Below, in pieces: positions 23,026-34,660 of a DNA stretch of 64,000 nt. The notes under the pieces were generated by a model. The model was given only the letters and a program-made list of their open reading frames with translations. It did not search any database and was not told the DNA's origin. The position numbers and the translations under genes are program-made. The stretch is from Thozetella sp. PMI_491 (lineage: Eukaryota; Ascomycota; Sordariomycetes; Chaetosphaeriales; Chaetosphaeriaceae). Location of the stretch: NCBI GenBank assembly GCA_021432635.1, contig MU270064.1:70537-134536 (forward strand), read 5' to 3'. Each line of letters starts with the position of its first letter. Within the stretch, counting starts at the first letter, position 1.

Positions 23026-25153
23026 ATGAAGCTGCTCGCTTCACTCCTTCCTTTGGCAGTGGGATGTACTGCATTTGCCATTCCACTGGAAGATATTGAG
23101 GCAAATCTTTTGCCCGCTATCCAGTCTCGCGAGTTCTGTCAGAATGGACCTCACTCCCGCAATTGCTGGGGTGAGCACAACATAAGCACAAATTACTATG
23201 ACACTATACCAGAGGGCAAGATTGTACCCGTGTGGCTGTCTATCGAGCAAGGGCCATGTGCCCCGGATGGCTTCAATCGCACCTGCATGACCTTCAACGG
23301 CACCATCCCCGGTCCAGCTATTATCGCGGACTGGGGAGATACGCTTGAGATTCATGTGACCAACAACATGGAAAACCAAGGAGCGGCAATTCATTGGCAC
23401 GGCATCCGCCAACTCAACTCTTTCGCCCAAGACGGCGTCCCGGGTGTTACTCAATGTCCGATCGGTCCTAGGCAGAACGGATCCGCACAGGGAGAAACCA
23501 TCACTTACAGATTTAAGGTCACTCAATATGGAACGGTTAGAATCCCGAGATCCAGTCACAGTTTCCATCCCTCTGCAAATTTCTGTATCCTGGAGATTCC
23601 AGCAAGCGAAGAAAACACTTTACTACATAACTCATCCTGCGAAGGGAAAGAAATCGCTAACATTCTGGTATAGACTTGGTACCATAGCCACCTTAGCCTT
23701 CAGTACGCCGAAGGGATGTATGGGCCGATGATTCTCAACGGCCCGGCTACCTACGACTATGATGTAGACCTGGGAGCAGTATTTCTACAGGATTGGTCGC
23801 ATACATCGGCTTTCAAAGTCTGGACCGACGGAATTCAGGGCGTCAGCGGGCCCGTCGAATCAGGCAATGGCGCAACCCTCAACAGCACCCTAATTAACGG
23901 TATGAACACATACCACTGCGCGACGATCGACGGCCCAGCTTGTATCAGTGGCGGGAAAAAGTTCGAGACAGTCTTCCAGAGTGGTACAAAGTATCTCATA
24001 CGCCTTATCAATGTGGCTATCGACGCCCAGTTTCAGTTCAGCATCGATGGCCATACCCTCACTGTCATTGCCAATGACCTCGTACCGATTGAGCCGTACA
24101 ACACGTCCAGTGTCCTCATCAGCATCGGACAACGATGTAAAGCGTCCTCGCCCCACTGGCAAAGAAGGCATGCTGACTATTCGGGTTTCCTTAGACGACG
24201 TGGTTGTTGAGGCGAACGCCCCGATCGGAGATTACTGGATGCGTGGGGGGTGGGTAGATGCCTGCGCGAGGAACCCCAACGCTAAGGATATGACGGGTAT
24301 TGTTCGCTATGACCCATCCAGCACGAGCGAGCCGGCGACCAGTAGCAATGTCACCGCGCCTACTAGTTGCAATGACGAACCCCAGAGCAACCTGAAGCCG
24401 TGGCTAAAGCTCAACGTCACCAACCTGGTGCAAACGACGGACGAGGTCCTTACTACCGAGAGACCCAACGCTACCATCTTCCACTGGGTCATGGGATCTA
24501 GCAACTTGGAGATCCAATGGGAAGATCCAACTCTTAAACATATCATCAATGGCAACTTTTCCTTTGATCCCGACTACAATGTCGTAACGGTTGATGTAGG
24601 AAGCCCTGAACGCCCCGCTCCATCACCTGCCCAGACACCGTGGTGCTAACGGCAGTGTCGGATAGAAGAAATCGGACGCAGAGGACCAGTTTGCTGTTTT
24701 AGTCATTGAGAATACATCTAATCTGGGGTAGGCTGGCCCTTGTCCCGTATTCTAAGCTCATTCGCGGTATCACTCACAACCTTCACCAGATTTCTAGCAC
24801 ACCCCATTCACTTGCATGGCCATGACTTCTGGATCCTGAACCAGACTTCTGCCAAATACGACCCTACTCTGCCGTTCGACTTAACCCGTAGCGACCTAGT
24901 ACGTCGCGATGTAGCTATGCTCCCTGCTGCGGGTCACCTTGCAATCGCCTTCAAGCTCGACAACCCAGGCTCGTGGCTGGTCCACTGTCACATCGCATGG
25001 CACGCCAGTCAGGGCCTAGGCCTCGAGTTCCTCGAAAGTGGGAAGTCTATTGTGATCACCCCGACCGAGAAACAGACTTTTAGCCAGACGTGCGACGACT
25101 GGGTAAACAAGTATATGAACAGCACTTGGCCCCGTGATGACTCCGGTATATAA
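23026..25153 (+). CDS. Laccase (multicopper oxidase, asco-laccase type)
   Basis: Five exons (23026-23535, 23674-24136, 24195-24595, 24684-24727, 24790-25153) give 593 residues and the frame closes. A signal peptide (MKLLASLLPLAVGCTAFA) is followed by three cupredoxin domains. All four copper motifs are present: HWHG (123-126), WYHSH (172-176), HPIHLHGHDF (477-486) and HCHIAWH (538-544). The axial position ten residues after the T1 Cys is Leu. The chain ends in DSGI, the conserved C-terminal plug of ascomycete laccases. Laccases oxidise phenolics (lignin, melanin precursors, plant phenols) with reduction of O2 to water, outside the cell or in the wall. The 138-nt first intron and the 88-nt fourth-exon junction (GAT|GTAGGA...CGCAGAG|GAC) were chosen for frame and family fit. 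Many Asn-X-Ser/Thr sites fit secretion. Confidence 0.92.
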
Positions 25154-25788
25154 GCAGGTGCGACCGAAACAAGATACCTGGCTCTCTACGAGACGCTTAA
25201 CGGATCAAGTGCAACAGAAACCAGAGTCAATGCTTCTCGTACGCTCTCCTGATACGACAGTCTTAAGTTATTGCACTTAGGTAGCTAGATGACTTGCTTA
25301 CCGGGTTTTTATACGGCATGCCCCCTGGATGCGGATAGATGGTTGCATTTTGAATAGTTGCACTGATATTCATGGAGTTTGGCTATAGAATATCGGAAAT
25401 AGATCCTCGGCGAGAAAAAAAGAAATTCATTCCGGCTCTGTTTATTTTGAGAATGCCGTGTTATGCGTGAACGGAAAATGGCCTCCCAATTCCACTATAG
25501 AGGCTAATGAAGGCGAATCAGACACATCACGAAAATATTAGATTTGAATATGGAAGGTAGCCCTTCCTGGGTAAAGGATATCAATTGTGCTCTAGGAAAG
25601 AAGCTCAAGTAAACAACAACGAATTACATTAGATTCAAATCTACCGTGGAGTTGGATGTAAGCAAAGGAAAGAGAAGGAAGAAAAAGAAAGCAACCGCAT
25701 TCACACATTTTGTGCCTAGCGTTCTCGCCAGTGATTAGATCCAGTCTATTCCAGTGTGTTGCCTGCTACCCATAGCATGGGAAAGGTC
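25154..25788. other. Convergent intergenic region
   Basis: 635 bp between the 3' ends of laccase and DBR1; holds both 3' UTRs. The purine-rich run at 25660-25700 (GAAAGAGAAGGAAG-like) is low complexity only. Confidence 0.45.
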
Positions 25789-27508
25789 TTAGACGGATGG
25801 ATCCTGCTCCACCTTCCGCTGCTCTGATTTATTAACAGAGTATCCCGGGCCTCCTCTCCGTCCTCCTACTCCACTAGGGCCCCTAGCCTTTCGCTCAAGT
25901 CGTTCCTCTTCACTAGCAGCCCATAGGTTATCCACGCCAACCAATGCGCAGAAAGCTTCGGTCTGAGGGTTCGTATGCTCATCAGGCTGCATGGTAGTTG
26001 ACTCAGGCTGACCCACAACGTGAATCGGAGCGGTAATGCTAAAATTTTCGGGTATGTCAAGCTTGCCACTCTGCACAATATTCTTGTCTACCCACTTCCT
26101 CTCGGCTTCTATCAATGGCAAATAGTGAGACCATCCCATATCAGGCGGGGTCTGAGCCGTCGAATCTCCGACTGAGAGGAATTGTGAGAAGACTCGCGTT
26201 ATGGCTAGCCACTCTGGATCGTATTGTAGCTTGAGCCGTGTAGGCAATATTGCTTCCTGGCTCGTAGATTGCTCCGGTGCATAGCCGGGTACTTTGTCTC
26301 GGGGAGGATATATTTCCAAGAGCTGCAGAAAGTCTTGCCCTGGATTGCATTTATCTAGCGCGAGAAAACGGACCATCGTGTTAGTGATTGTGTCTGGCAC
26401 TGGTTGCCCAGGCCTGATCCTCGGCTGTGGCGGTGGTCGCGCAACCGACGGTGGTAGATCGGCCCAAAGGTCTTCGGCCATGTCGGTCTCTTTGCCGTGG
26501 TTTTCGGCCCCAATGTCTAGTGCCTTTGCATCTTTCTGTGAATCTTTTATGCCAGTTTTGTGACCTTTCCCTTTGTCCCTGACCATCTCTTGGCTGCTTG
26601 CCGGGCACTCTGTTCGCTGCACCACTCTGTTTTGCCTAACTTTATATGTCTTCACCGCCAGAAACTTGCAATGCATGTGAGCCGAAAACCAATACTGTGG
26701 GCGCAGACGATCCATGACGTATTCGGCAGCCCTGCTCCCCAGAGATCCGTCTCGTGACCCACGCTCAAAATGCGGCTTCATCTTGAATAGTTGGTCTCGG
26801 TCTCCATAGTTCTCAATCGCATGCGGCCAGTCATGACTGATGCCAATATCAACCTGGGTACTGATCTGTAGGAGCTTGCGGATGTCGATCTCTCGTGTGT
26901 GGTAGACACTCCTTGTATCATCCCAGCTGAAGGGTAGTCGTTCCATGTGTGGCTTGCGATAGTCGGACTCTTTCCAGATCCCGCTCATTCCGGCAATACG
27001 CAGTGGTCCAAGCCGCAAGACATTGGCAGCACCCAGGTAGTAGATGTTAGGAGCCGCCCACCCGCCGTAGTATAGCTCCCATAGATATGCGCTCGCCTCA
27101 TGGTTTCCACCTATAAAGATGGTTAAGTATGGTGCAGCTCGTGAGCCACTATAATACTCGTGGAAGTCCCCAAGCTTGCAATATTTGGCCGGAACGGACA
27201 TAACAGTGAGATCAGCGGCGTTACGAACAGCCTAGATCGAAATCAACGATTAGCTCTGACTAACAGGGTCGAGGCGTGTCGGTATACATCGACGAACCTG
27301 AAAATCTCCCCCGATGATTAGCAGGTCAACCGAATCCCAGTTTCTCTCCTTGCATAATCTCTCTACACTCGCATAAATGTCTTGGAGCTTTCCGTGGCCC
27401 TATATTTCAATTAGGAGGGGTACATGTGCCCCAGTCGATGAGAAGGATGCTCACGCAGCCTTCCACGGCGACGCGAACGCCTCGCGTGGACATTTCCCCG
27501 GTTGACAT
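25789..27508 (-). CDS. DBR1: RNA lariat debranching enzyme
   Basis: Three exons (27508-27455, 27399-27298, 27231-25789) give 532 residues and the frame closes; introns are 55 and 66 nt. Metallophosphoesterase signatures are VAVEGC-GHGKL at the first splice junction, LIIGGDFQAVRN (D50), IFIGGNHEAS (N95-H96-E97), GGWAAPNIYYLG, IGISHDWP (H185) and SAHMHCKF. These are the metal-binding and active-site blocks of Dbr1, which cleaves the 2'-5' bond of excised intron lariats in the nucleus. After the catalytic domain comes a low-complexity linker with PPPQPRIRP, then the fungal Dbr1 C-terminal domain (MVRFLALDKCNPGQDFLQLLEI...LQYDPEWLAI). The tail is Gly/Arg-rich. A second in-frame ATG at 27493 would shorten the product by five residues. 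Highly conserved housekeeping gene. Confidence 0.95.
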
Positions 27509-28657
27509 TCTACTTCTTCTACGCAGAAGAGGCACAGGCGCAAGAGAAGGTGGAGCAAAGCAGTTTTAGAGTGGCTTGAAGAGATTAATATTCCGAACAC
27601 AATAAGATTCAATAACGCTCTCCCGGGGAAGTGCCTGTCATTATGGTCGCCTGGTTTGGCCGTATCGCGAGGGTTAGTGCTACGGAGGAGGAATGGAAGT
27701 GTGACTCATATCGAAAGGCGACGAGAAATTCAATAAAATGAGTCAGAATAACTTTAGTCTATGGAGATAGTCGACATTTGACTAACCGGAGGGAGAACAA
27801 TACGCCCTTCTGCATTCTTCACGCGCTGCGTACTGCAAATGCACTACAACTTGTCGGGCAGCTAGAAGAGAATAGATGGTCGAGCTAGAGGCCAAGGCAG
27901 GATGACGGGAAACCAACAGCATAGCGCCGGTGAAAGAAAACAGGAAGTTTGGGCAGAAGATAGGGCGTCTATGATTATTTGTGAATTTATTTTTAGTTAT
28001 ATTTTATTCTTATAACCTTTTTTTTTCTTCCCCGGGGATAAGAGGCCTGTCGCTCGTAAGCCTGATCGCGAGGATGAAGGTGGCAATGCACGAGTGCAAT
28101 ATCTCGTCAGGGCTACGTTTTGCATTGGCAAGGCGGAAGCAAGTTGAGCTTAGTAGTCGTAATGGTGCCACTAACAAAATCGAACTCTGCCTTGAGGTGT
28201 CGACAAATCGTCGGGCGGCAGTTCAAACCAGGGGCGGCGCCCCACACACCGGCAGGACGGCGCCTACCGACTTCCAATTAGGCACGGGCTCACGTTCCCA
28301 GACTGTCCCAGTGACCACTCACATTTCAATATTAAACGCTTTGCGCTGGATGTGTAGCAATTATACCCTCGTGTTTGAGTCTGAAACATGTGCGAGGGCT
28401 AGCGCCCTCTATTTACTGGCATTATAAGGCCCTGATGGGTTGTCCTTGGACATTTCAAGTGTTAACCGATAGAGAACAATGCCTATGTACTAGACTGCAT
28501 AGCGGTTACCGGACGTCTTGGTTGCGCTATAAGATATTACTTCACTGCCGCCCCGCCAGGCAATGCCTCGGAACAGGAGAACCATTGGCACTCCCTTCCC
28601 TTAGCTCTCATCACTTGTTTATCTATCCAGGCGGAGGATCAATCGTTCGATTCAGCA
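27509..28657. other. Intergenic, DBR1 promoter and upstream of small membrane gene
   Basis: About 1.15 kb between divergent genes. A T-rich block lies at 27990-28030. The longest open frame (27981-28427) lacks a convincing start and any domain and is not called. Confidence 0.45.
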
Positions 28658-29059
28658 ATGTTATCTGCCACCGAAGTAACTGCGCCCACATCTATTTCGC
28701 CAGGTCCCGGGTCGGGCGGGTTAGGACTAAAAAGTAACATCATCATTTTCTCAATCGTCGCAGTGTTTGTCATCCTCGCCATCGTCTTCGTCGTCTACAT
28801 GGTCAAGAAGCGCCGCGCAGAATATATCAAAGATGATGAAGCTGTATCATCATCGCTCGACCCCTTTCGGTCCACCATCTCGCCACCCTGGGAGTCACAT
28901 TCTGGCCTGGCGAGGATGGAGATTCCCGAATCCTACATGCCGGAGATGACCAAAAATATAGAGATCAGATCCACATCGAGATTCCGGGCCGAGTACCACC
29001 CGTTGGAGGAGTCCGAGTTCCTAATGAGGAATGAACCAGAAGACTCATCAAACTTTTAG
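28658..29059 (+). CDS. Small single-pass membrane protein
   Basis: The ATG at 28658 begins a 133-residue intronless frame. It has a short Ser/Pro/Gly-rich ectodomain (PTSISPGPGSGGLGL), one strong membrane helix (IIIFSIVAVFVILAIVFVVYMV, about 30-51), a KKRR stop-transfer and a polar cytoplasmic tail rich in Glu and Ser. No signal peptide is visible, so the N-terminus is presumably outside by the positive-inside rule. The layout matches the C-terminal part of larger fungal surface proteins; an upstream exon may have been missed, but I could not find one. No family recognised. Confidence 0.5.
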   Translation: MLSATEVTAPTSISPGPGSGGLGLKSNIIIFSIVAVFVILAIVFVVYMVKKRRAEYIKDDEAVSSSLDPFRSTISPPWESHSGLARMEIPESYMPEMTKNIEIRSTSRFRAEYHPLEESEFLMRNEPEDSSNF

Positions 29060-29511
29060 CCTCCTCCAGTATGTTGGAACCCGGTTTAGAGCCCCTCTAT
29101 TTTAGTCAAGGTGCGACATCACAGGCTGACACTGTTCACTCTAACAGAAGATTTAGACCGTCTTAGCCGGTGCAGGCGACAAACACGGTACTACCCAGGA
29201 TATCTACGAGGACAGCTGCCTTGCGCTTGAGCTTCCTCATATCGGCAGGAACGCAAAAATAGGGCTTGCAAGCAAATTCTCATTACGGAAGGCTAGCCGA
29301 TGCAACGTGGAGTAGCGGCGGCTCGATGAGGCTTTAGGCATTCTGCGTGAAGCTATGAGTCTTGAATGAAAGAAAAGCTGTAGATAATGTTGATGTTCCT
29401 GGTTAGTAAGCCCTCTAGCTTGTGTTAGAGGGATGAGAGCAGATAGCCTTTCCTCGACGGAGGCGATTTCCCAGAAAATTAGACACCCGCGGCACTATGG
29501 GACCGCACTCA
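29060..29511. other. Convergent intergenic region
   Basis: 452 bp between two 3' ends; nothing recognised. Confidence 0.4.
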
Positions 29512-30464
29512 TCACGACCTGCTCGGTTTGGGGCCCTTAGCCATTGACACCTTCAGAGGAGCCTCTCTATACATGGTCCCATTCACTGCCTCTAAAGCCG
29601 CCTGCGCTTGCTCGGCGGAAGAAAAGTCAACAAAGCAGAAGTTTCGCCGCTCTGAGCCGGGTTCGTAAGAGTTCTTGGGGCTGATCCGTTTGCCGACCGC
29701 CATGCTGTCGCACTCATTTAGCACCAACGAGATTAGAAGAAGGTGGGGTCGTGAACTGACACTTCATAGTCCTGGAAGATGTCGCGCATCTCCTCTTCAT
29801 TCTGGGCCTGGTCGAGCATCCTGGGCAGACCACCGACATAAAGTTGTTTGCCTTCGCTCGCCGAGCTCTCAAAGTACTGCAAGGCGGCATTCGGACCGCT
29901 TCTTCCTCGGGGCCCCGAATCTCGATCACCGCCACGGCTGTCATTCCAGTTACCCCACCGATTGAAGCCGGTGCCGCTTTCCCGCTGGCCCCCGAATGCG
30001 CGGCTGTTTTCGCCCTTGGGGAGGCAGGGCCGGCACTTGGCCTCTCGGCCAAAGAGGTCCTGGCCGTTGAGCGTCGACATCGCGGCCTCCGCCGTGTCGC
30101 GGTCCGCGAACTCGAGAAAACAGTATCCAGGGTTCCTGCCGCTAACAGGGTCGACGGAAATATGGATGTTCTCGGGCGTTATCACCTGGTGGGCAGCCAC
30201 AAACTCCTCGATGTCCTGCGGCTTTGCATTGTAGTCCAGGTTTCCGAGATAGACCCGCCTACCCTCCTTGATGGCATCCGCCGCCACCCCGTCGTCTCTC
30301 TGGGGCGTAGGCCGGTGAACTCTCAGGTCCTGGGGACGCGAACGCTCCGAATACCGCTGATCGGGCTGGCGCCGAGAAGAATCTCGTGGTCCAGGCCCAC
30401 CTCTTCCGCCCGAATTTTCAGCATTTTCGGCTGGGAGTCTTTGTCTCCAGTTTGTAGAATCCAT
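29512..30464 (-). CDS. RNA-binding protein with two RRM domains (nucleolin/Gar2-like layout)
   Basis: Two exons (30464-29761, 29704-29512) give 298 residues and the frame closes. The 56-nt intron has a GTCAGT donor and falls inside RRM2. The N-terminal ~65 residues are Arg/Gly/Gln/Ser-rich. RRM1 starts at RRVYLGNLDYNAKP (RNP2) with RNPGYCFLEFADRDTAEAAM (RNP1). An Arg/Gly linker (RGGDRDSGPRGRSG) leads to RRM2: KQLYVGGLPRML (RNP2) and RRNFCFVDFSSAEQAQAAL (RNP1), ending APLKVSMAKGPKPSRS. Two RRMs plus RG-rich parts suggest a nuclear or nucleolar RNA-binding role. A telomere-like CCCTAA repeat lies about 155 bp upstream of the ATG, as for the helicase gene at 51.5 kb, which fits ribosome-biogenesis or RNA-processing co-regulation (inference). 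Confidence 0.88.
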
Positions 30465-31248
30465 GTTACAGCTGAAAAGTAATGCGAAAGCGTGGCAACT
30501 TCAATTCCCACCGTTCTTGAGCTCAAGAAGACGACTTGGTGTTTTGGCTACAGCCTGTCTCATCTTTTGTTTTCGACTTTTTTTTTTTGCGCGCGCGCAC
30601 GGACCGCTGTCGTACCTTAACCCTAACCCCAAGTTTCTCTTATCAGAAACTCCTTATCACAGTTAGAAAGCTCATTAGTTCGGTAAGTAGCAGGCTGCCA
30701 CTGAGGTGAACAGGTACATACATAGCGTAGGTAGGTACTAAGCAGTTTCAGAAGCCATGGCCTCCACTCTAAGCTATGCCGCCGTCCTGCCTTTGCCGAG
30801 GCAGAGCCATGGCCTGTAACCCCTTGCAGGACGCCGTCAGATGCCTTACGACACCGGCAGCACAACGGACCCGGCAGAAGTCGGTCAGACGTCCTGCTGG
30901 GCCATAAAATTTGCTATCCAATTGCCAGCATCGCATTTGGGGTACCTAGAACTGACGAGGAAACCTATTTTCTCCACGAAACGAGAGCACACAATGGGAC
31001 GACAACATCTAGGATCGTATAAAAGAACAAAAAATCACGTTATGTGCTGTCCAAATAGGGAGGCTGCCTACCGAATGATGATATCTGCCTGTCCGATAGG
31101 ACCATACTATATATAGCAAGACATGCTCTCGATCTAGCAGGCACTCTCCTATAACCGGATAACTCCAAGAAATTGCACCTAGTAATTGCAGGGTATTTCC
31201 TTCACACTTTCCGTTCCCAAACCCTTCCTCAAAGTCCTCGAACGCATT
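30465..31248. other. Intergenic with RRM-gene promoter
   Basis: 784 bp between the start of the RRM gene and the 3' end of the next minus-strand gene. It holds a T/GC-alternating run (30575-30600), the telobox-like element described separately, and GTAGGTAGGTAC near 30729. Confidence 0.45.
30617..30630. promoter_or_regulatory. Telobox-like element upstream of RRM gene
   Basis: TTAACCCTAACCCC, two CCCTAA-type units, 153-166 bp upstream of the RRM-protein ATG. Telomere-like boxes occur in promoters of ribosomal and RNA-processing genes in yeasts and plants; function here is inferred from position and from the second copy at 51602. Confidence 0.5.
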
Positions 31249-33430
31249 CTAGTGACCGGAAACATACGCCGATTGCCCAGATGTGTTGTGTTGCTGCTGC
31301 TCCACAAGAACCTGAGTCGCATCGTTCTGTGGAAAGTCGGTCTGGCCAACGTCCTGCCCATAGCTATGATTTGGAATGTAACCGCTCCCAGCTTCGTTCC
31401 CGTGCCCAGGGATGGAGAAGTAGTCCTGTCTCGTCGACATTCCCGCGGCAGATGCGGGGCTTATCATCCCGAAATGGCCGTCGTCCGTGTCGTAAACCTC
31501 CGACACGGTCTCATAGGTAGCTTGAGAAGGATAGCTAGTTGGAAATGGCTGAAGTACCTGCATGGTCCCCGTACTAAAGCCGGAGTCACGCAGTGGCTTC
31601 CCGTAGTGGGGGTCATATGCCGTAGTAGTTTCAGGCGCGCCGGCCAGGACAGCTTGTGGTGGCGCATAAGCAGTCCACTGAGCAGCCATATCGGTCGCCT
31701 CCTGACAGTCTTTTTCACTATTGAACGCCCGTTAGCCTACCGACAGACCAGCTTGGGAGGGCCTCGATTGATGGCATAAAGACTTACGTTCTCCAGCCTC
31801 CATTGTGAGGCCTGGCATCGGGCGAGTTCCTTAGCATCGTCTCGTGCAATACAGAAGCGTCCAGGCTCCTGACGAGTCTCAATCGAGTGAAGTGCAAAGC
31901 AATATACAGGAACAGCCACATAGTCAGCGCAAGGCTTGGGATCAGGATGATGTACTTGAGCGACAAGGCGGCCACATCACCGGTCCACACCACGAAATCG
32001 CCCACCCCGTCTAGGACGGCGCCGTCCTTGTCTGTGGCCATGTTATCGAGGGTCGGGGAAACATCAGCATAAAGTGTCGTGTCTGTCAGCATGTTGGTAG
32101 TTGCTATATAAGCTGTTAACACTAGGCGCTTCAGATCTTCGAGCATGCTGCTTTGAGACGCGTCGAAGGTCGAACCGAGGGAGAATCGAGAGCCGGATTG
32201 CAAGGATGAGAGATATAGCAGGCCCCCGACGCTGACGATTTTCGGGATACCGAGATACCGAGCAAATATTAATTGGATAGAATGGGGCAGTCCCAGCCCT
32301 GGGAGCGTGTCCGAATTTACTTGCAGGGTATTGTTGCTCGTATGGTCCCCGTATGACCACAAGTTCTGCTCCCAACATGAGAGAACAGGCCGGCCGGCTT
32401 TGACGGCGTATGGGAAGATGGAAAGGTCATTCGGGTCGTATTCGTTAATTTGCTCCGTGAGATAAAAAGGATCGGTGCCCGGAAAGTAGCTGTACCGGTA
32501 CGCGGACGAGATGTAGGCTGCCCACGTCATGTTTGTCTCCCACAGTGTAAAGTTCTCGTAGGGTCCGGGGTAGAAGTAGGCGACGGGTACGTCCCCATCG
32601 ATTGCCGGTCCGAAAGGACTATCCATGGGATTGCTTGTGTTTCCAAAAGAATTGTACCAATCAAGTTCCAGTGTCTGGTTGGTCGAATTGAGCCAGCCGT
32701 ACTCGGTTATGCAGGCTCCGGTGACGGCCAGCATGAGTGTGGGGAAATTCTGCAATCCCATGTCCCTTCCGGAGATGCTGTAGCTGTATTCATATCGATT
32801 CATGACTTCGCCGTTGCTGTTGTTTCCCAGGGAGGTCATTGTGACCGAAGTCATGGATTGAACAGTAGGGGGGGCAACCTGCGCGCTACCCACCGCTCGC
32901 TGGATCGCCGGCGTGTCAGCGGTAAAGACCTGGGTTTTCCGCCGGGCATCACCATCCTTTGCTAACTTGTTGTTTGGTACCACGACGGAATTTGGGTTTA
33001 CCGGAGCCGCGCGGTCGATCAGGATGATGGAGGGAACCAATATTGACAAGGCGATGTGGCCCGCCAAGAAGGTGAGAACGACGGCTAGTGTGGGTGCAAA
33101 CCAGGCTTGCTTCCACCTCTTGTTGTTGGCTTTATTATACTGCAACAGCTCCAACAGCGACTCCACTATCGAGTACCGTTTGTTCCAAAGCGCAGTGGTG
33201 GTAGCGTTCTGCTTGTTTTGCCGAAGCCGGAGGTAGAGGAAGCAGGCAAAGACCAAGCACCATAAAGTAACCACCATCGTCGTTACCAGGATGGTATAGA
33301 CCGAAATGAGATAGTAAGCGACGTAACTGGAAACCGAAAAGGCTCTCTGGCTCCCACCCTCCATGGGCATCCAAAAGAGCCTCCCCAGCTCGTAGGTAGA
33401 GGGCGGCTGCGGCGACGAGGAGTAGACCAT
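31249..33430 (-). CDS. Large fungal multipass membrane protein, unknown function
   Basis: Two exons (33430-31788, 31717-31249) give 703 residues and the frame closes; the 70-nt intron has a GTAAGT donor. Helices near the N-terminus are YYLISVYTILVTTMVVTLWCLVFACFLYL and, after a short loop, FAPTLAVVLTFLAGHIALSILVPSIILI. A long, presumably extracytoplasmic region of about 300 residues follows, rich in aromatic and Asn-glycosylation sites (NSTNQTLELDWYN, PYENFTLWETNMTW, GDHTSNNTLQ). A further helix (YIILIPSLALTMWLFLYIALHF) precedes a cytoplasmic Tyr/Gln/Ser-rich tail encoded mostly by exon 2. I recognise this architecture from uncharacterised ascomycete proteins only. Exon 2 might be read as a separate gene, but the splice joins it in frame. 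Confidence 0.78.
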
Positions 33431-33746
33431 CTTGAAAGCCGGTGTTCTTTCACACGCGTTGTATCATGCAGCCTCGCGAGCTGGGGTAGTTAATTTTCCG
33501 GCCTGGGCTGGGTTGGAACGTGGTCGACGGGCTGGAAGATGTGATAAGTTCGCAAGGTCGCGGGCCGGACCAAGGCGGAACGCGACGGGCAGACTGCGTC
33601 ATACTTGATGATTCGTCTGGGGGCTAGGGAGGGCGTGCTCCTCTTTCCGGCACCCACGGACAGGTCAAAGTCCCGTGGTGCGATAAGAGGTCTGGCTCAT
33701 TTCTATCGCTGGTCGGCTTCCTCGTGGGGCTGTGAGGCTCTCCCAA

Positions 33747-33774
33747 ATCCCAAGCCTTACATCCCAAGCCTTAC
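33747..33774. repeat. Direct repeat, 14 bp x 2
   Basis: ATCCCAAGCCTTAC occurs twice back to back. It is short and may be a replication-slippage product. Confidence 0.7.
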
Positions 33775-34236
33775 ATGTTGTGCGATTTTTAGGTGGCCCA
33801 CGGGTCCAGCCTAAAAGATGCACATATCCGCGCGCAGGATGCGCTTCTAGCGCCAGATGTAGCTAAGTGGAGACAGAGCTTGCCTTACTTTGGCCTCTGG
33901 CGCGGCTAGCGAGAGGCTTGTCCAGTCACCTTCGGCGGAAGCCCTGTGCTTACTGCATCGCGCCAGGCAGGCTGTGGTGGGTAGAGCTCCTTTGCGCTGC
34001 GGCGAGGTCGTCCAGCCGCATGCGGGCCCCACAGCGAGAAGTCTCCCATTGGTAGAAAGCTAGAGGCGCAAACACAATGTCTGCTCTTTTCCATCCATAT
34101 CCATCTAGCTAGACGAGCTTACCTACCAGTTGCGACTAGGCGAGCCCCCACCAAAGACACCGCCTGTCGACGAGAATCCCCGCAAGGGCTGCGCCCCCAT
34201 CCCGTGCACGCGCGAGTGCCGAGTCACCGGACGCCT

Positions 34237-34280
34237 CTGCACCGCGCTGCACCTCGCTGCACCGCGCTGCACCTCGCTGC
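34237..34280. repeat. Direct repeat, 20 bp x 2.2
   Basis: CTGCACCGCGCTGCACCTCG occurs twice in tandem plus CTGC. It is a GC-rich simple tandem repeat about 400 bp upstream of the fasciclin-like gene. Confidence 0.75.
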
Positions 34281-34660
34281 CCATGGTGAAGCTAGCCGGC
34301 GACCCGGCCAGAGCGCAAATACTGGGGCTGCTGCCAGCGCGTCCTAGGCTCCAGGGTATAAGCGTCGCAGTCAGCGCCGGTCCCCGGCTCTAGTGGAGCC
34401 ATAATCAGCAAACAAGCCCAACGCTGCCTTTCCCAGAAAGTGCTAAGACCGCCAGCCACCCAATAAGATATTTATAGCTCTGCTTAGGGCCGTCTAAGTC
34501 GCTAGGGGAACAAAATGCATCTTTGTGCAAGGCTCCTACGCCGACGGCGTGGTCCATTCCTAACTCAGCATGCCACCTCTTATAAGCCAGCGGTGTCGTA
34601 GTTGCGCTAGTTGCCTTTTGATCTCGGCTTCATGCTCCAAGCCAAAGTAAATCTGCAGAC

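Larger units (their letters stand above)
33431..34660. other. Divergent intergenic region, membrane protein and fasciclin genes
   Basis: 1.23 kb holding two promoters. It contains two small direct repeats, listed separately, and TTACCTACC near 34119. No coding region is supported. Confidence 0.45.

Noticed and set aside
27981-28427. 148-residue plus-strand frame
   Set aside because: No ATG at its opening, no domain, composition not coding-like; lies in promoter territory.
30617-30630. Interstitial telomere or chromosome end
   Set aside because: Only about two repeat units are present, in a promoter, with genes on both sides; the same short element recurs before another gene.
31249-31689. 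Separate small gene on the minus strand
   Set aside because: A GTAAGT...AATAG intron (31718-31787) joins this frame to the membrane protein above it, and the total length is a whole number of codons.
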